Shown: positions 52,656-63,200, counted from the first letter of the stretch. The stretch: 64,000 nucleotides of DNA from CAYTGM01 sp964437365 (GCA_964437365.1 CAYTGM010000022.1:1-64000); one strand, 5' to 3'. Program-made: numbers and translations. The notes: generated by a model from the sequence alone, not told the origin.

Positions 52656-54173
52656 GTGACTCCAAACTTGTCTTTTCAAGATAAGAATAAAAACGTTCTG
52701 AAATTCGACCTGGCCAATTTGCCAGTGCTCCGGACCTTTAAGAACACCTACCAGGAAACGATCTTTGCTGCCCCAAAGTATCGCGCCGAGGCGAAGATCC
52801 TGCTCTTCAGAGAGTTATCCAAAGCGGCATCGATCGATGTGTCTATGGAGCAGGCTCTCGGGATGATTTCCCAGAAGGCCGAGGAAAATTGGATCTCCAC
52901 GGGTCGACCTTTCTCTGCCGGGCCCGAGAATCGTCACTTTCTGATTAAGTTTTTCTATCTCATTGTCATCGTCTTCGGATATATTCCGATGTTGCTTTAT
53001 GCAGCTTTCAGTCACTGGAACGTCGATCTTGATCTCATCGCACAAAAGCTTGCCAGGCGTCTTCATAAGCATGTTGCAAAGGGGATGGCATTCTCAGAGG
53101 CCATGGAGAAGTGCGGACTCGACTATTCAGAGCAGGAAGTTGCGCTGGCACGATCTGGCGAGGAATCAGGACAGTTTGCAGAAGCACTTTCTCAAATCGC
53201 CAATATGCAGCTCTATACGCAACGAGTTTCGAGAGCGGCGTCCCTGATTCTTTACCCGTTTTTCATTGTCGCCCTGGGGATTTCTTTGATCACCTTCATG
53301 ACTCATAAGATCATACCGAAGTTCGTCGATATCTATGCCCAAATGGGGGCGGAGATTCCTCCATTCACAGCTACATTTATTCGTCTTTCACACGGTCCGT
53401 TCCCCTCTTTTTTTCTGCTCGTCAGCATGCTTTTCTCTATCTTTTTTGCACTCTGGTTTTGTCGAGTGTTGATGAATGGGAGTGGTATCGGAAAACTCTT
53501 TATTTTTGTCACTATAACCGGGTTTTCAAACATGATCGTCATCGGAGCTATTTTATCGATCGCCGAACAGTCGGGTGGTAATTTGAGGGATCTGATGTAT
53601 ATCGTTTTTGCTGTGATCCTTGTCTTCGCGTTGCTCTCTTTTGTTCTATCCATCTACTTGATCAGGGGCATCGAGCACTATCTGCTGAAGCTGGAATACA
53701 GGTTTAAGCGTACCTTTCACTTTCTTCCTCTGATCCGAAGGGGGTGGCAAACGCAGATGGAGGCGGTCTGGACTTCATCTCTCGCTTTGGGTCTCAAGTC
53801 GGGAATGGAGACGGCAGACGCCGTGATGATGGCCTGTCAGATTACCGGAGGACGAGTCGCTTCAAGGGGTCCCAAGGTTCAGAAACTTTGTCAGGAAGGA
53901 CATACCATTGGTGAGGCCTGTCGAAAAGCAAACTTGCTCCGCCCACAGCAGAATGAACGGATTTTTCTCGCAGAAAAACACGATAACTTTATCCATACAC
54001 TCGAATCATTCTCTTTAGATATGTATGAGCAGGCAAAGATGACTCACGAGAAAGCTCAGCGGGTTATCGAAATATCGACGACAATATTGATTTCGATTAT
54101 CACCTTCGGGATTCTTTTAGCGATGTATTTACCGATCTTCTATATACCAAATATTGTCATTAATCAAAACTAA
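52656..54173 (+). CDS. GspF/PilC-like inner-membrane platform protein 1
   Basis: 505-residue T2SF-domain protein, longer than the usual 400. Platform motifs are AFSEAMEKCGLDYSEQEVALARSGEESGQFAEALSQIA and the TM pair flanking KFVDIYAQMGAEIPPFTATFI, then a second domain with LKSGMETADAVMMACQITGG. It would anchor pilus assembly in the cytoplasmic membrane. The GTG at 52656 overlaps its own GAGGAG box, whereas TTG 52668 has ideal spacing, so the true start may be four codons later. First gene of the pseudopilin operon. Confidence 0.88.
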   Translation: MTPNLSFQDKNKNVLKFDLANLPVLRTFKNTYQETIFAAPKYRAEAKILLFRELSKAASIDVSMEQALGMISQKAEENWISTGRPFSAGPENRHFLIKFFYLIVIVFGYIPMLLYAAFSHWNVDLDLIAQKLARRLHKHVAKGMAFSEAMEKCGLDYSEQEVALARSGEESGQFAEALSQIANMQLYTQRVSRAASLILYPFFIVALGISLITFMTHKIIPKFVDIYAQMGAEIPPFTATFIRLSHGPFPSFFLLVSMLFSIFFALWFCRVLMNGSGIGKLFIFVTITGFSNMIVIGAILSIAEQSGGNLRDLMYIVFAVILVFALLSFVLSIYLIRGIEHYLLKLEYRFKRTFHFLPLIRRGWQTQMEAVWTSSLALGLKSGMETADAVMMACQITGGRVASRGPKVQKLCQEGHTIGEACRKANLLRPQQNERIFLAEKHDNFIHTLESFSLDMYEQAKMTHEKAQRVIEISTTILISIITFGILLAMYLPIFYIPNIVINQN

Positions 54174-54194
54174 GGAAAGAATGGTAGGAAGTCC

Positions 54195-55223
54195 ATGAGC
54201 AAATTGTCGAGCAATGACCTTGAGCGGCTCAGCCAGGAACTTGCAAGTCTGGCAAGAACCAAAATCCCCCTTCCTGATGGCTTGAGAAACCTTTCGTCAG
54301 CTCTGCGTGATAGCGAGCTGAAGAAAGTTGTTTCAGAGATCGCAGCAGGCCTTGACCAGGGAAAGACACTGGCTGACTCCATGCGCCAGTTCGAATCTTC
54401 TCTCCCGAAAGAATATATACAGATTATTGAATGTGCGGAATCTTCAGGCGATCTTGGCGATAGTCTGTATCAGGTTTTAGAGCACGGCCGAATGAGAAAG
54501 CGTCACCGGAGTGAATTAGGCACAGCGCTTTTCTACCCTGTGGCTGTTGTCATCACAATTGTCGGTATCTTTCTTTTCTTTGCTACGTATATTAATCCAC
54601 TCTTTGTCGAAATCTACACACAGCTTGGCGCCGAACTACCTTTAATAACGACACTGATGATTACTCTCTCGCAAATGTTTTCGGGGTTGACCGGGCTCGT
54701 TGTTGCCGTGCTCGTGTTTTTCCTCTTTTTCTTTTTCGCCTTCAGTCACTATACGCGCCAGATCAGATTCCAGATCGTTTCCATCATTCCGGGCCTTGGC
54801 AATCTGATGGCTCTGAGCGATACGGCGATCGTCATGAGGTTTCTTGGAATCATGCTTAAGCAGGGCGTTCCTCTTCCTAAAGCTCTGAGAGCTGCCGAAC
54901 TTTCTGCCAGTCATCCTGCCTATAAGCGGTCATTGAAGACCATGGCAGAAAAGGCGGAGCAGGGGGGGGAGATTTCAGATGTGGTTCCCGGTGAGATGCC
55001 TGCTACGGCGTTCTTCATGTTCAGCAGGGGAGAGCAGCGGGGAGAACTTGGCGAAGCATGTCATGATATTGCAACGTATTGTGAGGAGAGGTTTCAGCTG
55101 GTGAGCAGGAGATGTACATCCATTCTCGAGCCACTGCTTGTGCTCTTTATCTCCTTGTTCATCGGCGTAGCAATCATCTCCTTGTACCTCCCACTTTTTT
55201 CCATTCCTCGGCTGGTGATGTAA
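54195..55223 (+). CDS. GspF/PilC-like inner-membrane platform protein 2
   Basis: 342 residues with two T2SF domains: LSQELASLARTKIPLPDGLRNLSSAL, IIECAESSGDLGDSLYQVLEH and FVEIYTQLGAELPLITTLMITLSQ in the first, RFLGIMLKQGVPLPKALRAAELSASHP and FMFSRGEQRGELGEACHDIATYCEER in the second, with LEPLLVLFISLFIGVAIISLYLPLF as the last helix. It follows GspF1 by 21 bp. Two platform proteins in tandem are unusual; they may form a heteromer or serve different machines. Confidence 0.93.
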   Translation: MSKLSSNDLERLSQELASLARTKIPLPDGLRNLSSALRDSELKKVVSEIAAGLDQGKTLADSMRQFESSLPKEYIQIIECAESSGDLGDSLYQVLEHGRMRKRHRSELGTALFYPVAVVITIVGIFLFFATYINPLFVEIYTQLGAELPLITTLMITLSQMFSGLTGLVVAVLVFFLFFFFAFSHYTRQIRFQIVSIIPGLGNLMALSDTAIVMRFLGIMLKQGVPLPKALRAAELSASHPAYKRSLKTMAEKAEQGGEISDVVPGEMPATAFFMFSRGEQRGELGEACHDIATYCEERFQLVSRRCTSILEPLLVLFISLFIGVAIISLYLPLFSIPRLVM

Positions 55224-55225
55224 AT

Positions 55226-55609
55226 ATGATAAGGAATTCGAGAAATCGCGGTGTGTCCATGTTGGAAGCGATGATGTATACATCACTTTTCGCGCTGACT
55301 TCGGTCGCGATTATGAAGTGTATAGCTCAGGCTTCAAACATTGAGGACAGGATGCAGCAGAAAAGCGAATTACTGCTTCTTGCGCAGAGTGAACTTGAAA
55401 GGCTGCGCCTGGAACCAGAAGGTCTTCCAGAGGAAAACCCCTGGGTCTACCAACCGATCAATGAACCGGAAACTGTTTCTATTCGGGTAGACCGCGAACC
55501 GCGGGAGAATGAATTGCAGCTGATGACGGTGACGGCAGAGAGAAAGAGTACCTATGGTGATGTTAGAGTCGCTCTCGAAACACTTGTCAGGCAGGGAGGA
55601 GACACATGA
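55226..55609 (+). CDS. GspI-like minor pseudopilin
   Basis: 127 residues from ATG 55226, just 2 bp after gspF2. The prepilin signal is RNRGVSMLEAMMYTSLFALTSVAIM with cleavage after Gly and Glu at +5. The helix is followed by a short variable domain (SELERLRLEPEGLPEENPWVY). Minor pseudopilins of this size correspond to GspI/PulI or XcpV and initiate the pilus tip. The upstream-longer frame from 55112 is ignored because it lies inside gspF2. Confidence 0.85.
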   Translation: MIRNSRNRGVSMLEAMMYTSLFALTSVAIMKCIAQASNIEDRMQQKSELLLLAQSELERLRLEPEGLPEENPWVYQPINEPETVSIRVDREPRENELQLMTVTAERKSTYGDVRVALETLVRQGGDT

Positions 55610-56145
55610 GACCTACCAGAGGCATGACACTGATCGAGCTCTTGATCGTCATCGCCATGATGACTATCATGGCAACTGCGACGATGAGCTTTATCATTAT
55701 CCCCATGAAAAAGAAAGTGACGTCAGATGTACGAGTAGACCTGGAAACGGGTTGCCAGATGTTCTTTACTTCGCTCCTGAGAAATATGCGGGAAGGTGAA
55801 CAGGTCATTATTCCAGAACACTCCGACAATGAATTCGCCATCTATGATGAGGATACTTCTCTCTATCATATCTATACAATTAATGCTAAGAGAGAGCTGC
55901 GCTATTTAACTCAGATCCATGATGGAAAAACAGAAGTATCCCTATTAGAAGTCGAAATAGCACAGGCCGACACCGATGTCCATCTCCTGTCACCGGCGTG
56001 GGACCTCAAAATAGAATTACCTGAAGGAAGCAGCAGATACCGAATCGAAATCAGTGCGGGACAGGAGATTCTGCAAACACCCTACGGGTTTGTCCGATCA
56101 GTGGAAATTCCTCTTGGACGACCCTGGATGGAGAGCCAGCTATGA
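55606..56145 (+). CDS. GspJ-like minor pseudopilin
   Basis: 179 residues beginning MRPTRGMTLIELLIVIAMMTIMATATMSFI, a perfect class III signal (G^MTLIE). The rest is a beta-rich domain with DLETGCQMFFTSLLRNMREGEQVIIPE and EFAIYDEDTSLYHIYTINAKRELRY, as in GspJ. It overlaps the upstream gene by 4 bp (ATGA) and the next one by 4 bp, so the pseudopilins are translated as a coupled block. Confidence 0.88.
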   Translation: MRPTRGMTLIELLIVIAMMTIMATATMSFIIIPMKKKVTSDVRVDLETGCQMFFTSLLRNMREGEQVIIPEHSDNEFAIYDEDTSLYHIYTINAKRELRYLTQIHDGKTEVSLLEVEIAQADTDVHLLSPAWDLKIELPEGSSRYRIEISAGQEILQTPYGFVRSVEIPLGRPWMESQL

Positions 56146-56531
56146 TCATTTATAATCGGAGGCGTGGCGGAATCACGCTTATGCTCCTGGGTTTCATCTT
56201 CGTCAGTTCCCTTGCTTCAGCGATCCTGCTTCTCAGGGTTCTTGAAGGGTATAGACAGGTTGACGAGTTTGAAAACCGTGTTCTTATGGAGTACCATTGG
56301 GATGGTCTTTTGCTCTTCCTGCAGAACTCGCCTGAACAGGAAGATGGAACACTTGATATAGGTGATGGTCGGTTCGAGTTTTCGTTAGCAGCTGGTGAGG
56401 GAGCTGGCCTGTATAGCGTGACTTATGAACAGGTTGGAAAGAACGGCCTTGTACTTTTGGAAGATGAGAGGGACGTCTATGTTACTCCTTCTGGCCGCGC
56501 CACCATCGCAACTGAGGGGAATCGACGATGA
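56142..56531 (+). CDS. GspK-like minor pseudopilin lacking Glu+5
   Basis: 129 residues. The N-terminus RRGGITLMLLGFIFVSSLASAILLLRVLEGY has the prepilin Gly and hydrophobic helix, but the fifth residue after cleavage is Leu, not Glu, as in GspK/XcpX proteins that cap the tip. The C-terminal domain is short for GspK, which normally has about 300 residues, so this may be a distinct tip subunit. Overlaps on both sides by 4 bp. Confidence 0.75.
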   Translation: MIIYNRRRGGITLMLLGFIFVSSLASAILLLRVLEGYRQVDEFENRVLMEYHWDGLLLFLQNSPEQEDGTLDIGDGRFEFSLAAGEGAGLYSVTYEQVGKNGLVLLEDERDVYVTPSGRATIATEGNRR

Positions 56532-57352
56532 AGACAAACAGACGCGCCTTTACTCTGATTGAACTACTGATCGTCGTCTCTGTTATCGCAGTCTTGGCGG
56601 CAATCGCAGTCCCGAACTTTCTTGAGGCGCAGACACGCAGTAAAGTCTCGAGAACGAAGAGTGATCATTCTGAACTTGTCGCAGCACTGCGCAGTTACTA
56701 TACAGATTACCATGCTTTTCCCCCTCAATCGTCTGACAGATCCAATGTCTATCAGTATCTTTCGGAGAATCCGAATCATACCTTCTCAAGTTACTTGGAA
56801 AGTCTGATTGAGGAGGCCTCTGAGCTTGACCAAGAGCCAGAAGTGGAAGTTGAGAACGAAGTTGAGGACGATGTAGATGGAATGATCGACCCTTTTGCTC
56901 CCGGGAATATGCCATCATTCAGTATGGGCATGGGAGCTTTCGGTATGGGAGGCGCTGCAATGGGGCCAGCCGGCAACCTTCAAACCGAGGACAGTGAGTT
57001 ATTCAAAGCACATGTTCAGTCGGGATACGATTTATGGCCGTTGACTTCGCCTGTGGCGTACATGTCGACCAGGCTGCCAGTAGAAGTTTTCGATTTTGCT
57101 TCGTGGAACTCGGGAGGGGAGTTTCGAAATGTCCCTCCAATGTACCTCAATCTTTATGAGCTTCCTGCACCCAAACCCGGCGAGGATGGCGAGATGGTAC
57201 AACGAATTGGAGAGAGATATCTTATTCTTTCGCCCGGGCCAGCCACAAATGACATCAAGTCAAGCGAGAATCCTGTTGTAGATCCGCTGGTTCACTACGA
57301 TCCGACAAACGGAACTATTTCGATGGGGACGGTATTTCGCGTGGACCGATAG
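56528..57352 (+). CDS. GspG-like pseudopilin with acidic and Met/Gly-rich insertion
   Basis: 274 residues. The signal is RRAFTLIELLIVVSVIAVLAAIAVPNFLEAQ with Glu+5, followed by TRSKVSRTKSDHSELVAALRSYYTDYHAFPP as in the pseudopilin at 33508. An insertion at about 95-165 has a run of acidic residues (EVEVENEVEDDVDGM) and then a Met/Gly-rich stretch (MPSFSMGMGAFGMGG), unusual in pseudopilins. The protein ends HYDPTNGTISMGTVFRVDR, the same motif as in the 33508 protein. Last gene of the operon; the ATPase (GspE) and secretin (GspD) are not in the window. Confidence 0.88.
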   Translation: MKTNRRAFTLIELLIVVSVIAVLAAIAVPNFLEAQTRSKVSRTKSDHSELVAALRSYYTDYHAFPPQSSDRSNVYQYLSENPNHTFSSYLESLIEEASELDQEPEVEVENEVEDDVDGMIDPFAPGNMPSFSMGMGAFGMGGAAMGPAGNLQTEDSELFKAHVQSGYDLWPLTSPVAYMSTRLPVEVFDFASWNSGGEFRNVPPMYLNLYELPAPKPGEDGEMVQRIGERYLILSPGPATNDIKSSENPVVDPLVHYDPTNGTISMGTVFRVDR

Positions 57353-57398
57353 AGGCATTTTCAAACTTACATTTACATGATTTTGGGCCTTTTCCCCT

Positions 57399-57486
57399 AA
57401 AATCAGGGATTCGTGTTCAATTGAGCTCAGTTTTTGCGCTCTATCTCAGCTTCATGGGCGTGAGATGTGGGAAAGTCCCTGATTTT
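57399..57486. repeat. Inverted repeat AAAATCAGGGA ... TCCCTGATTTT
   Basis: Two perfect 11-bp arms (57399-57409 and 57476-57486) flank 66 bp in the interval between the pseudopilin operon and the receiver-PATAN gene. The separation is larger than a simple terminator loop, so a regulatory or recombination site is possible. Confidence 0.5.
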
Positions 57487-57632
57487 CCCCATGTTGGGAG
57501 TTGACATCGTCTCTTAATTCCCGCTCTCCTACCCATTAGCGCGCACGAGGCTGACTCGTTTTGCATAAGCCTGGTAGCGTTTTCTGCTGCATCACAACCT
57601 GAAGCGTACCCCAAAAGGCTCCACTCTCATTT

Positions 57633-58445
57633 ATGCCCGCTGACGAAAAGCACATTATTCTCCTCGCCCTGGGAAAACCTGACGAAGCTCTCTTGTTTGA
57701 GCAGCATCTTCAGAATACTTTCTCGGGCGGACTTGAAATCTACCGTGCACCTTCGGGGTTTGATGCAATGTCACTCGCGATGAATCAGCCCAACGTGGTT
57801 CTCCTCGATCAAAGATTACCTGATGTCATGGGCCTGGATATGATCGAACCGATTCGCGAGCAGATTGGACCTGAAAATCATCTCATTTTCGTTGGCGGAA
57901 CTGGCAAAGGTGGTATCCGACCAGGAATGAGAGATGAGGCTCTCAAACGTGGAGCCACAGCGATTTTTGATCGCCCGATCAGACTGGACCTTTTCGTCGA
58001 TACCCTGAATAAATTACTCTATCCAAAACCCCCTGAGCATCCCCACATCAACGGGCTAGAGCTCATTGATCTACTTTTTGCCTATCATAACAAACGTGTT
58101 GATCGCACCCTGAGGGTTTTCGGAGCAGACGGTCGTGTTGGATCAATTTATATGCTCAACGGAGAAGTGACTCACATTGAGTGTGGCGCGATTCAAGGGT
58201 TCGACGCGATGCTCGAGCTGATGCAATGGAAAGAAGGAACAATCCGAATCTGGGATGCTTGTCTCTCCACGGAAAGAACGAACAAGCTTCCAACGCAGAA
58301 CCTGATCCTTGATGCGGCGCGTGAAATGGACGAAGACGAGGAGTCACGAGCTACAAATGCTCAGAATAATACCGGCAATCTCTTCTTCGAAGAGGGTGAA
58401 GAAGAAGTTATCAACTTTTCTGCGCTTGATGAAGAATTAGACTAA
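57633..58445 (+). CDS. Response regulator with PATAN (DUF4388) domain
   Basis: 270 residues. The receiver domain (about 1-125) has the phospho-acceptor Asp in VVLLDQRLPDVMG and a terminal Arg where Lys is usual (IFDRPIRLD). The PATAN/DUF4388 region (about 140-215) is LIDLLFAYHNKRVDRTLRVFGADGRVGSIYMLNGEVTHIECGAIQGFDAMLELMQWKEGTIRIW. The acidic tail (EEGEEEVINFSALDEELD) may be a partner-docking segment. Such proteins often act in type IV pilus or motility control. It follows the pseudopilin operon by 280 bp on the same strand. Confidence 0.9.
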   Translation: MPADEKHIILLALGKPDEALLFEQHLQNTFSGGLEIYRAPSGFDAMSLAMNQPNVVLLDQRLPDVMGLDMIEPIREQIGPENHLIFVGGTGKGGIRPGMRDEALKRGATAIFDRPIRLDLFVDTLNKLLYPKPPEHPHINGLELIDLLFAYHNKRVDRTLRVFGADGRVGSIYMLNGEVTHIECGAIQGFDAMLELMQWKEGTIRIWDACLSTERTNKLPTQNLILDAAREMDEDEESRATNAQNNTGNLFFEEGEEEVINFSALDEELD

Positions 58446-58482
58446 GCTTAAAGAGCCCGTTTCAAAAAAGGTAGGTGTGTCG

Positions 58483-60255
58483 ATGTTCGTTCAGACGGTT
58501 GTCCTGACCAGCTGGATGGCTCTCGGACCGCAGAACCATGCTCTCTCAACAAATACCTATGAAGACCAGCTCCATGGAATGTGGTTGGGCCAGATCATCG
58601 CGAACTGGACGGGCCTCAGAACCGAAATACAGGTCAACAACCCACCTTTCTTAACCGACGATGACTGGGGAGGCGATGTTGGGAGAGGCACGATTGAATT
58701 CGTTATCGATCAGGATCCATGGCTGGCAGATGATGATACGGACATCGAGTATGTTTACGTGCACAGCAGTAATTTCTACCAAACCACTGCTCTTTCATCA
58801 GCTCAAATCTGGGATGGCTGGAATTCTCATATAGACAGGTTTATCTGGGTGTCTAATGAACGTGCCAACGAGTTGATGGAACAGGGATACTATCCTCCGG
58901 CAACAGGTATGTCGTTTCTAAACAGGCATACATTGATGATCGATGCGCAACTGACGACGGAAGTTTTTGGAGCTTTCGCTCCTGGGTCGCCTGTCTATGC
59001 GCTTGAAATCGCTGACCTGCCAATTAGAACGACAGCAAGTTCTTTTGCTGCACACGCTGCTCAGTTTCATGTGATTCTATACTCTCTTGCTGCACTTATT
59101 CCACAAGAGCTTCCGCCAAAAGAAATGCCCATATGGATCATTGACGAAGCAACTGGCTATATACCAGATGAGTCAAAGGTGAGAGACATTCTTTCTTTTG
59201 TGCGTCAGGATTTTATAACGAATCCTGACAAAAACGACTGGGAGAAAACTCGTGACAGAATCTATGGACGTTATCAGCAGAAACCTGGAGCAAATGGCTT
59301 TGTGTACAGAGGTGAGTTTGAATCAGCGATTAATTTCGCAGCTGGCATCATGGCTCTGCTCTACGGGCAGGGTGACTACAAGAGAACCGTTCAGATCGGA
59401 ACACTTGCCGGTTGGGACTCTGACAATCCGACAGCAACTATGGGAGGGCTCCTCGGTCTCATTTACGGTTATGACTATATCGTAAGCCAATTTCCAGAAA
59501 CGACACTGTCAGACCGGTTTCAGATCAGCCGCACACGTGATTTCCTTCCCGACTATCTTCCTTCGGATGGAGAAGCTGAAGACACTCTCTTGCTGCTTTC
59601 AAAGCGTATGATTCCGCTTGTTAAAGATACCATCAGGCAGGCTGGGGGAAGAGTTGAGAATGAGCAACTCTATATACCGTATCGCCTTCACAACTCAACG
59701 CCAGCGGCGAACCCGCTGTATGAGCTTTCAATGCGAGATCAAAACCTCCAGTCAAGGCTCTCCGGTGGAAAGGTGGGCATCTTCACTTCTCACCTTTCAG
59801 ACCCGGAAAATAATCGAGGATCATCGAATCCATCAGTGATGATAGACTCACTTGAAACGGATTTTAGAGGCATTGAATCTCTCTATAGGCAGGGGACTTT
59901 TTACTCGACGGAGGTTGATGGAAATCGGCCGGACCCGCAGCAGTACTTTGCGATTACATACGATGTTCCTAAGACTTTGTCTCAAGTCCTCTTTATCGAG
60001 GGGCCTCATTATCAGGATGGTCAGAGCAATGGTGGATGGATTGAAAGCATTGATAGTCTGCAGGTACTGACAAATCTTGGCTGGGAAAACAGGAGCTATA
60101 CACTTAATGAACCGCTGGAGGCGAACAGGCCTGGGCAGTATTTGGTGTTTTCATTCGTCGAAGTTCAGCAAGGTGTTTTTGGAGTGAGGCTAAACTTTCA
60201 GGCAGGCGGAACCGATGCTTTCGTAACATGTACAGAGTTTACGCCATTAGAATAA
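58483..60255 (+). CDS. ADP-ribosylglycohydrolase-family protein
   Basis: 590 residues from ATG 58483, which has GGTAGG 7 nt upstream; GTG 58477 is less well placed. The N-terminal two thirds belong to the ARH/DraG fold: HGMWLGQIIANWTGL, then PFLTDDDWGGD with the acidic metal site, IDAQLTTEVFG, and QIGTLAGWDSDNPTATMGGLLGLIYG, whose D.DN.A metal ligands are conserved. A C-terminal beta-rich domain of about 150 residues ends the protein. It hydrolyses ADP-ribosyl or related glycosidic bonds, or acts as a sugar glycosidase as in some family members; substrate unknown. Confidence 0.88.
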   Translation: MFVQTVVLTSWMALGPQNHALSTNTYEDQLHGMWLGQIIANWTGLRTEIQVNNPPFLTDDDWGGDVGRGTIEFVIDQDPWLADDDTDIEYVYVHSSNFYQTTALSSAQIWDGWNSHIDRFIWVSNERANELMEQGYYPPATGMSFLNRHTLMIDAQLTTEVFGAFAPGSPVYALEIADLPIRTTASSFAAHAAQFHVILYSLAALIPQELPPKEMPIWIIDEATGYIPDESKVRDILSFVRQDFITNPDKNDWEKTRDRIYGRYQQKPGANGFVYRGEFESAINFAAGIMALLYGQGDYKRTVQIGTLAGWDSDNPTATMGGLLGLIYGYDYIVSQFPETTLSDRFQISRTRDFLPDYLPSDGEAEDTLLLLSKRMIPLVKDTIRQAGGRVENEQLYIPYRLHNSTPAANPLYELSMRDQNLQSRLSGGKVGIFTSHLSDPENNRGSSNPSVMIDSLETDFRGIESLYRQGTFYSTEVDGNRPDPQQYFAITYDVPKTLSQVLFIEGPHYQDGQSNGGWIESIDSLQVLTNLGWENRSYTLNEPLEANRPGQYLVFSFVEVQQGVFGVRLNFQAGGTDAFVTCTEFTPLE

Positions 60256-60272
60256 TAGGCAGCGTTGGTAAT

Positions 60273-60299
60273 GAGGGGAAACTATGACGATTTCCCCTC
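60273..60299. terminator. Bidirectional hairpin between convergent genes
   Basis: GAGGGGAAA and TTTCCCCTC form a perfect 9-bp stem around a 9-nt loop, overlapping the last codons of the mscK-like gene. It lies at the meeting point of two convergent genes and fits a two-way terminator. Confidence 0.6.
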
Positions 60300-63200
60300 T
60301 TCATGACCTTCGTCCTTTTTGTCGTTTTCTATTTGCTCGTCATAGAGCTCTTTCGCCTTCGCGACCTCTTCCTCTTTCGGATATAACGAAAAGTCCATGG
60401 AGCGCAGATGAACATCGCGTTGTGGGAACGCAATCTCGATCTGAGCTTCTTTGAATCGTTCATCAATTTCGGTGTGCAGGTCAGTCAACGTTGGCCAGAG
60501 TAAGTCTCTATTTGGCAGATAGCAATAGAGCCTGACATCCAGGAAACTGTCTCCAAAACCGGTAAAGACTGCAAACGACTCTGGGTCTTTGAGAACGTGC
60601 GGGTGCTTACGCCCAATCTCTTCCAGGATTTCTCGCGCTTTGCGGGTATCCGAGCCGTATGCTACTCCTACATCGACACGAATACGTGACGTCGTGTCGG
60701 AAAGCGTCCAGTTTACAAGACGACCTGTGACAAACTCTCGATTGGGTACGAGCAGTTCTCTCCTGTCCCAGTCAGTGATAACGGTGGCTCTCATGCGGAT
60801 ACTGGTAACCTGGCCGCTGACATCACCCACAGTCACGGTATCGCCAACTCTAATCGGTCTCTCAATCAGGATAATAAGACCAGAAACAAAGTTGGCAAAA
60901 ATTTCCTGGAGCCCAAAACCGAGTCCCACTGACACTGCAGCGGCGAGCCACTGCACTTTGGACCAGCCAATACCGATCGCAGAAAAGGCCATCGATATAC
61001 CAACAATGATGATCGCATATCTTGAAAGACTGGCGATCGCGTAACGGACACTACGACTCAGGTTGAATCGGGGGAGGATGGATATTTCCAGCAGTGAAGG
61101 AAGGTTGCGAGTAATGATGACAGTGAAGAAAATGACGACGAGCGAAGTAATGACATCGGAAAGGCTTAGGACTGTTCCTGTGGCCATCGAGTCTATTTCG
61201 TCAGCAGAAGGGAAAAAGCTTTTGGCTCCATATATATATACAGTGTCCAGTTTCGAGAGAACAGGGAAGGTGTCAGACCATATTAACCACAGGAGGCAGA
61301 TATAGATTGTTACCGCTGTCCAGCGAATAAAGGACTTACTTTCCCGGGCGATTCTATCTGAGTCGTAATCCTCTTCTTCAGAGCTCTCAACCTTAGGAAT
61401 AATCTGTGAGGCGTGATAGACAGGTTTCTGCTTTTGCTTCGATCTGTTTTTAAATCTGAGAAATCTTGTTCTTTGTACAAGTTTGACAATTTTGGCGCTG
61501 AGGATGCGATTTGCAAGTGCTTCTATAATAAGAAGGAAGATTGCGACCAGAACTGAATAGAGCAGACGATTGGCCAGGATATCTGAAATATGATAGTAGC
61601 CCAGGATTGCGAGAACGGCACTTGTTAGACATAAAATAGTAAGCGTATAGCGAAAGAAGTTTGTCAGAATACGCAATGGATTCGAGCCTGAAATGATTTC
61701 AAGGCTTCGAAGGCAAACTCGATTTGGATCGAGAACAATGAAATAAAGTACAGCTGAAGTGAGAAATATCAAGGGATAGACAACAACACCATAAGCTGCT
61801 GTGTTGTTGGAGTTTCCAAGGTCCTCAATGATGATCCCAAGAATGATGAAGGGTAGAATCAGGAAGGAGGCCCAGTGAAGATGGAACCTCTGGGCTTTTA
61901 GACTTTCCGCCGGCCAGCTAAGGTGCCGTCTTAATATACCTTTCGGTCTGATGAACTGTGCATATAGGGTAATGAGGAAAATCATGGGTGTCGGCTCAAG
62001 AAAACCGACAGCAAGAGCCTTTGAAAGCTGCTCAGAACTCTGCAAGTCGTTTAAGAGAACTGAAATGATAACAAAAATGATAGGAAGGGGGAGGGATAGA
62101 ACGATTGTGGTGAAAACTTCATAATAGAAGTTTTTCATACTCGTGGCGTTTTTATCATTTTCTCGTATCTTTCTAACATGAGCTTTCATCCTCCTGCTGA
62201 GAACAATGACAGAGATAAGCACCAGTATTGTTGCGTAAAGTGGGGGATATCCTCCCAGAAGATCGTTCTTAAAAGTAATTAATAACTTTTTCCAGATTTC
62301 CGGGGTCGCCAGCCACGAAATTGATGCGATGAAATTTGACCAGGTTTCTTTCTCGAAAATGGAATTCGTTCTAATCCAGAAGGTTTTCTCTGAGATATAC
62401 CTGTCATACTTTTCGATGGAGTTAATCAGCTCTGTCTGGATCGTCGACTTCTCGAGGGCAAGCTGGAAAAGCTTTTCGTAGTCAAGCGTGAGGTTATCCA
62501 GGATCGATAGCCGCTCTTGCAGTAATTCTTCAACAGTAGCTCTTTTCTCTTCAAGCTCGGTTTCAGGTAGATCAGGTTGGGCAGCTTTGATTTCTCTCGC
62601 ATACTCCTGAACCTTTTCGTCAAGACTTCGACTTAAATTCCTTTTTTCTTCGTTTAGCTCGAGAAGACGGATCTGTATATCGGGAAGCTGCGATTTTGTT
62701 TCATTAAGACTGGTCTTAACCTGAAATACCGGCGGTAGACGCTTTTGCGCATTACGAAGCATCTCCGCAACGTCGCGATTCAGCCCGATTATTTCGAGCC
62801 GTTGCTCTGTTGATTCGAAACTTTCTCTTAGGCTCTTAAGTGTTGTCTGTTCGCTCTCAATACTCTTGGAATAGTCGTTAATTCTTCGGACAATGCTTTC
62901 GGGCCCTGTATGTTCTTTCAGTAAGCGGATATTCTCAGCGCCGAGGTTTGCGATGACTCCATCCGTATTCTCAATGATGCTCTCTGTCTCGTTTTTTCTT
63001 GTTTCGTTACGCTGTTCTCTAATTTCTGCCAGTTGTGCTCTGAGTTTTTCCAACTCACTGTTCAGTATGTCTATGCGTCTCTCAGCCAACTGGTTGACAA
63101 GTGGGTCTATTCTCTTCGCTAGATCAAGATACTGCTTCTCTTCTTCAAGTGCTTTGATTTCTGTTCGTTTCAGTGCGCTGTCAACCCACTCAAGCGTAGA

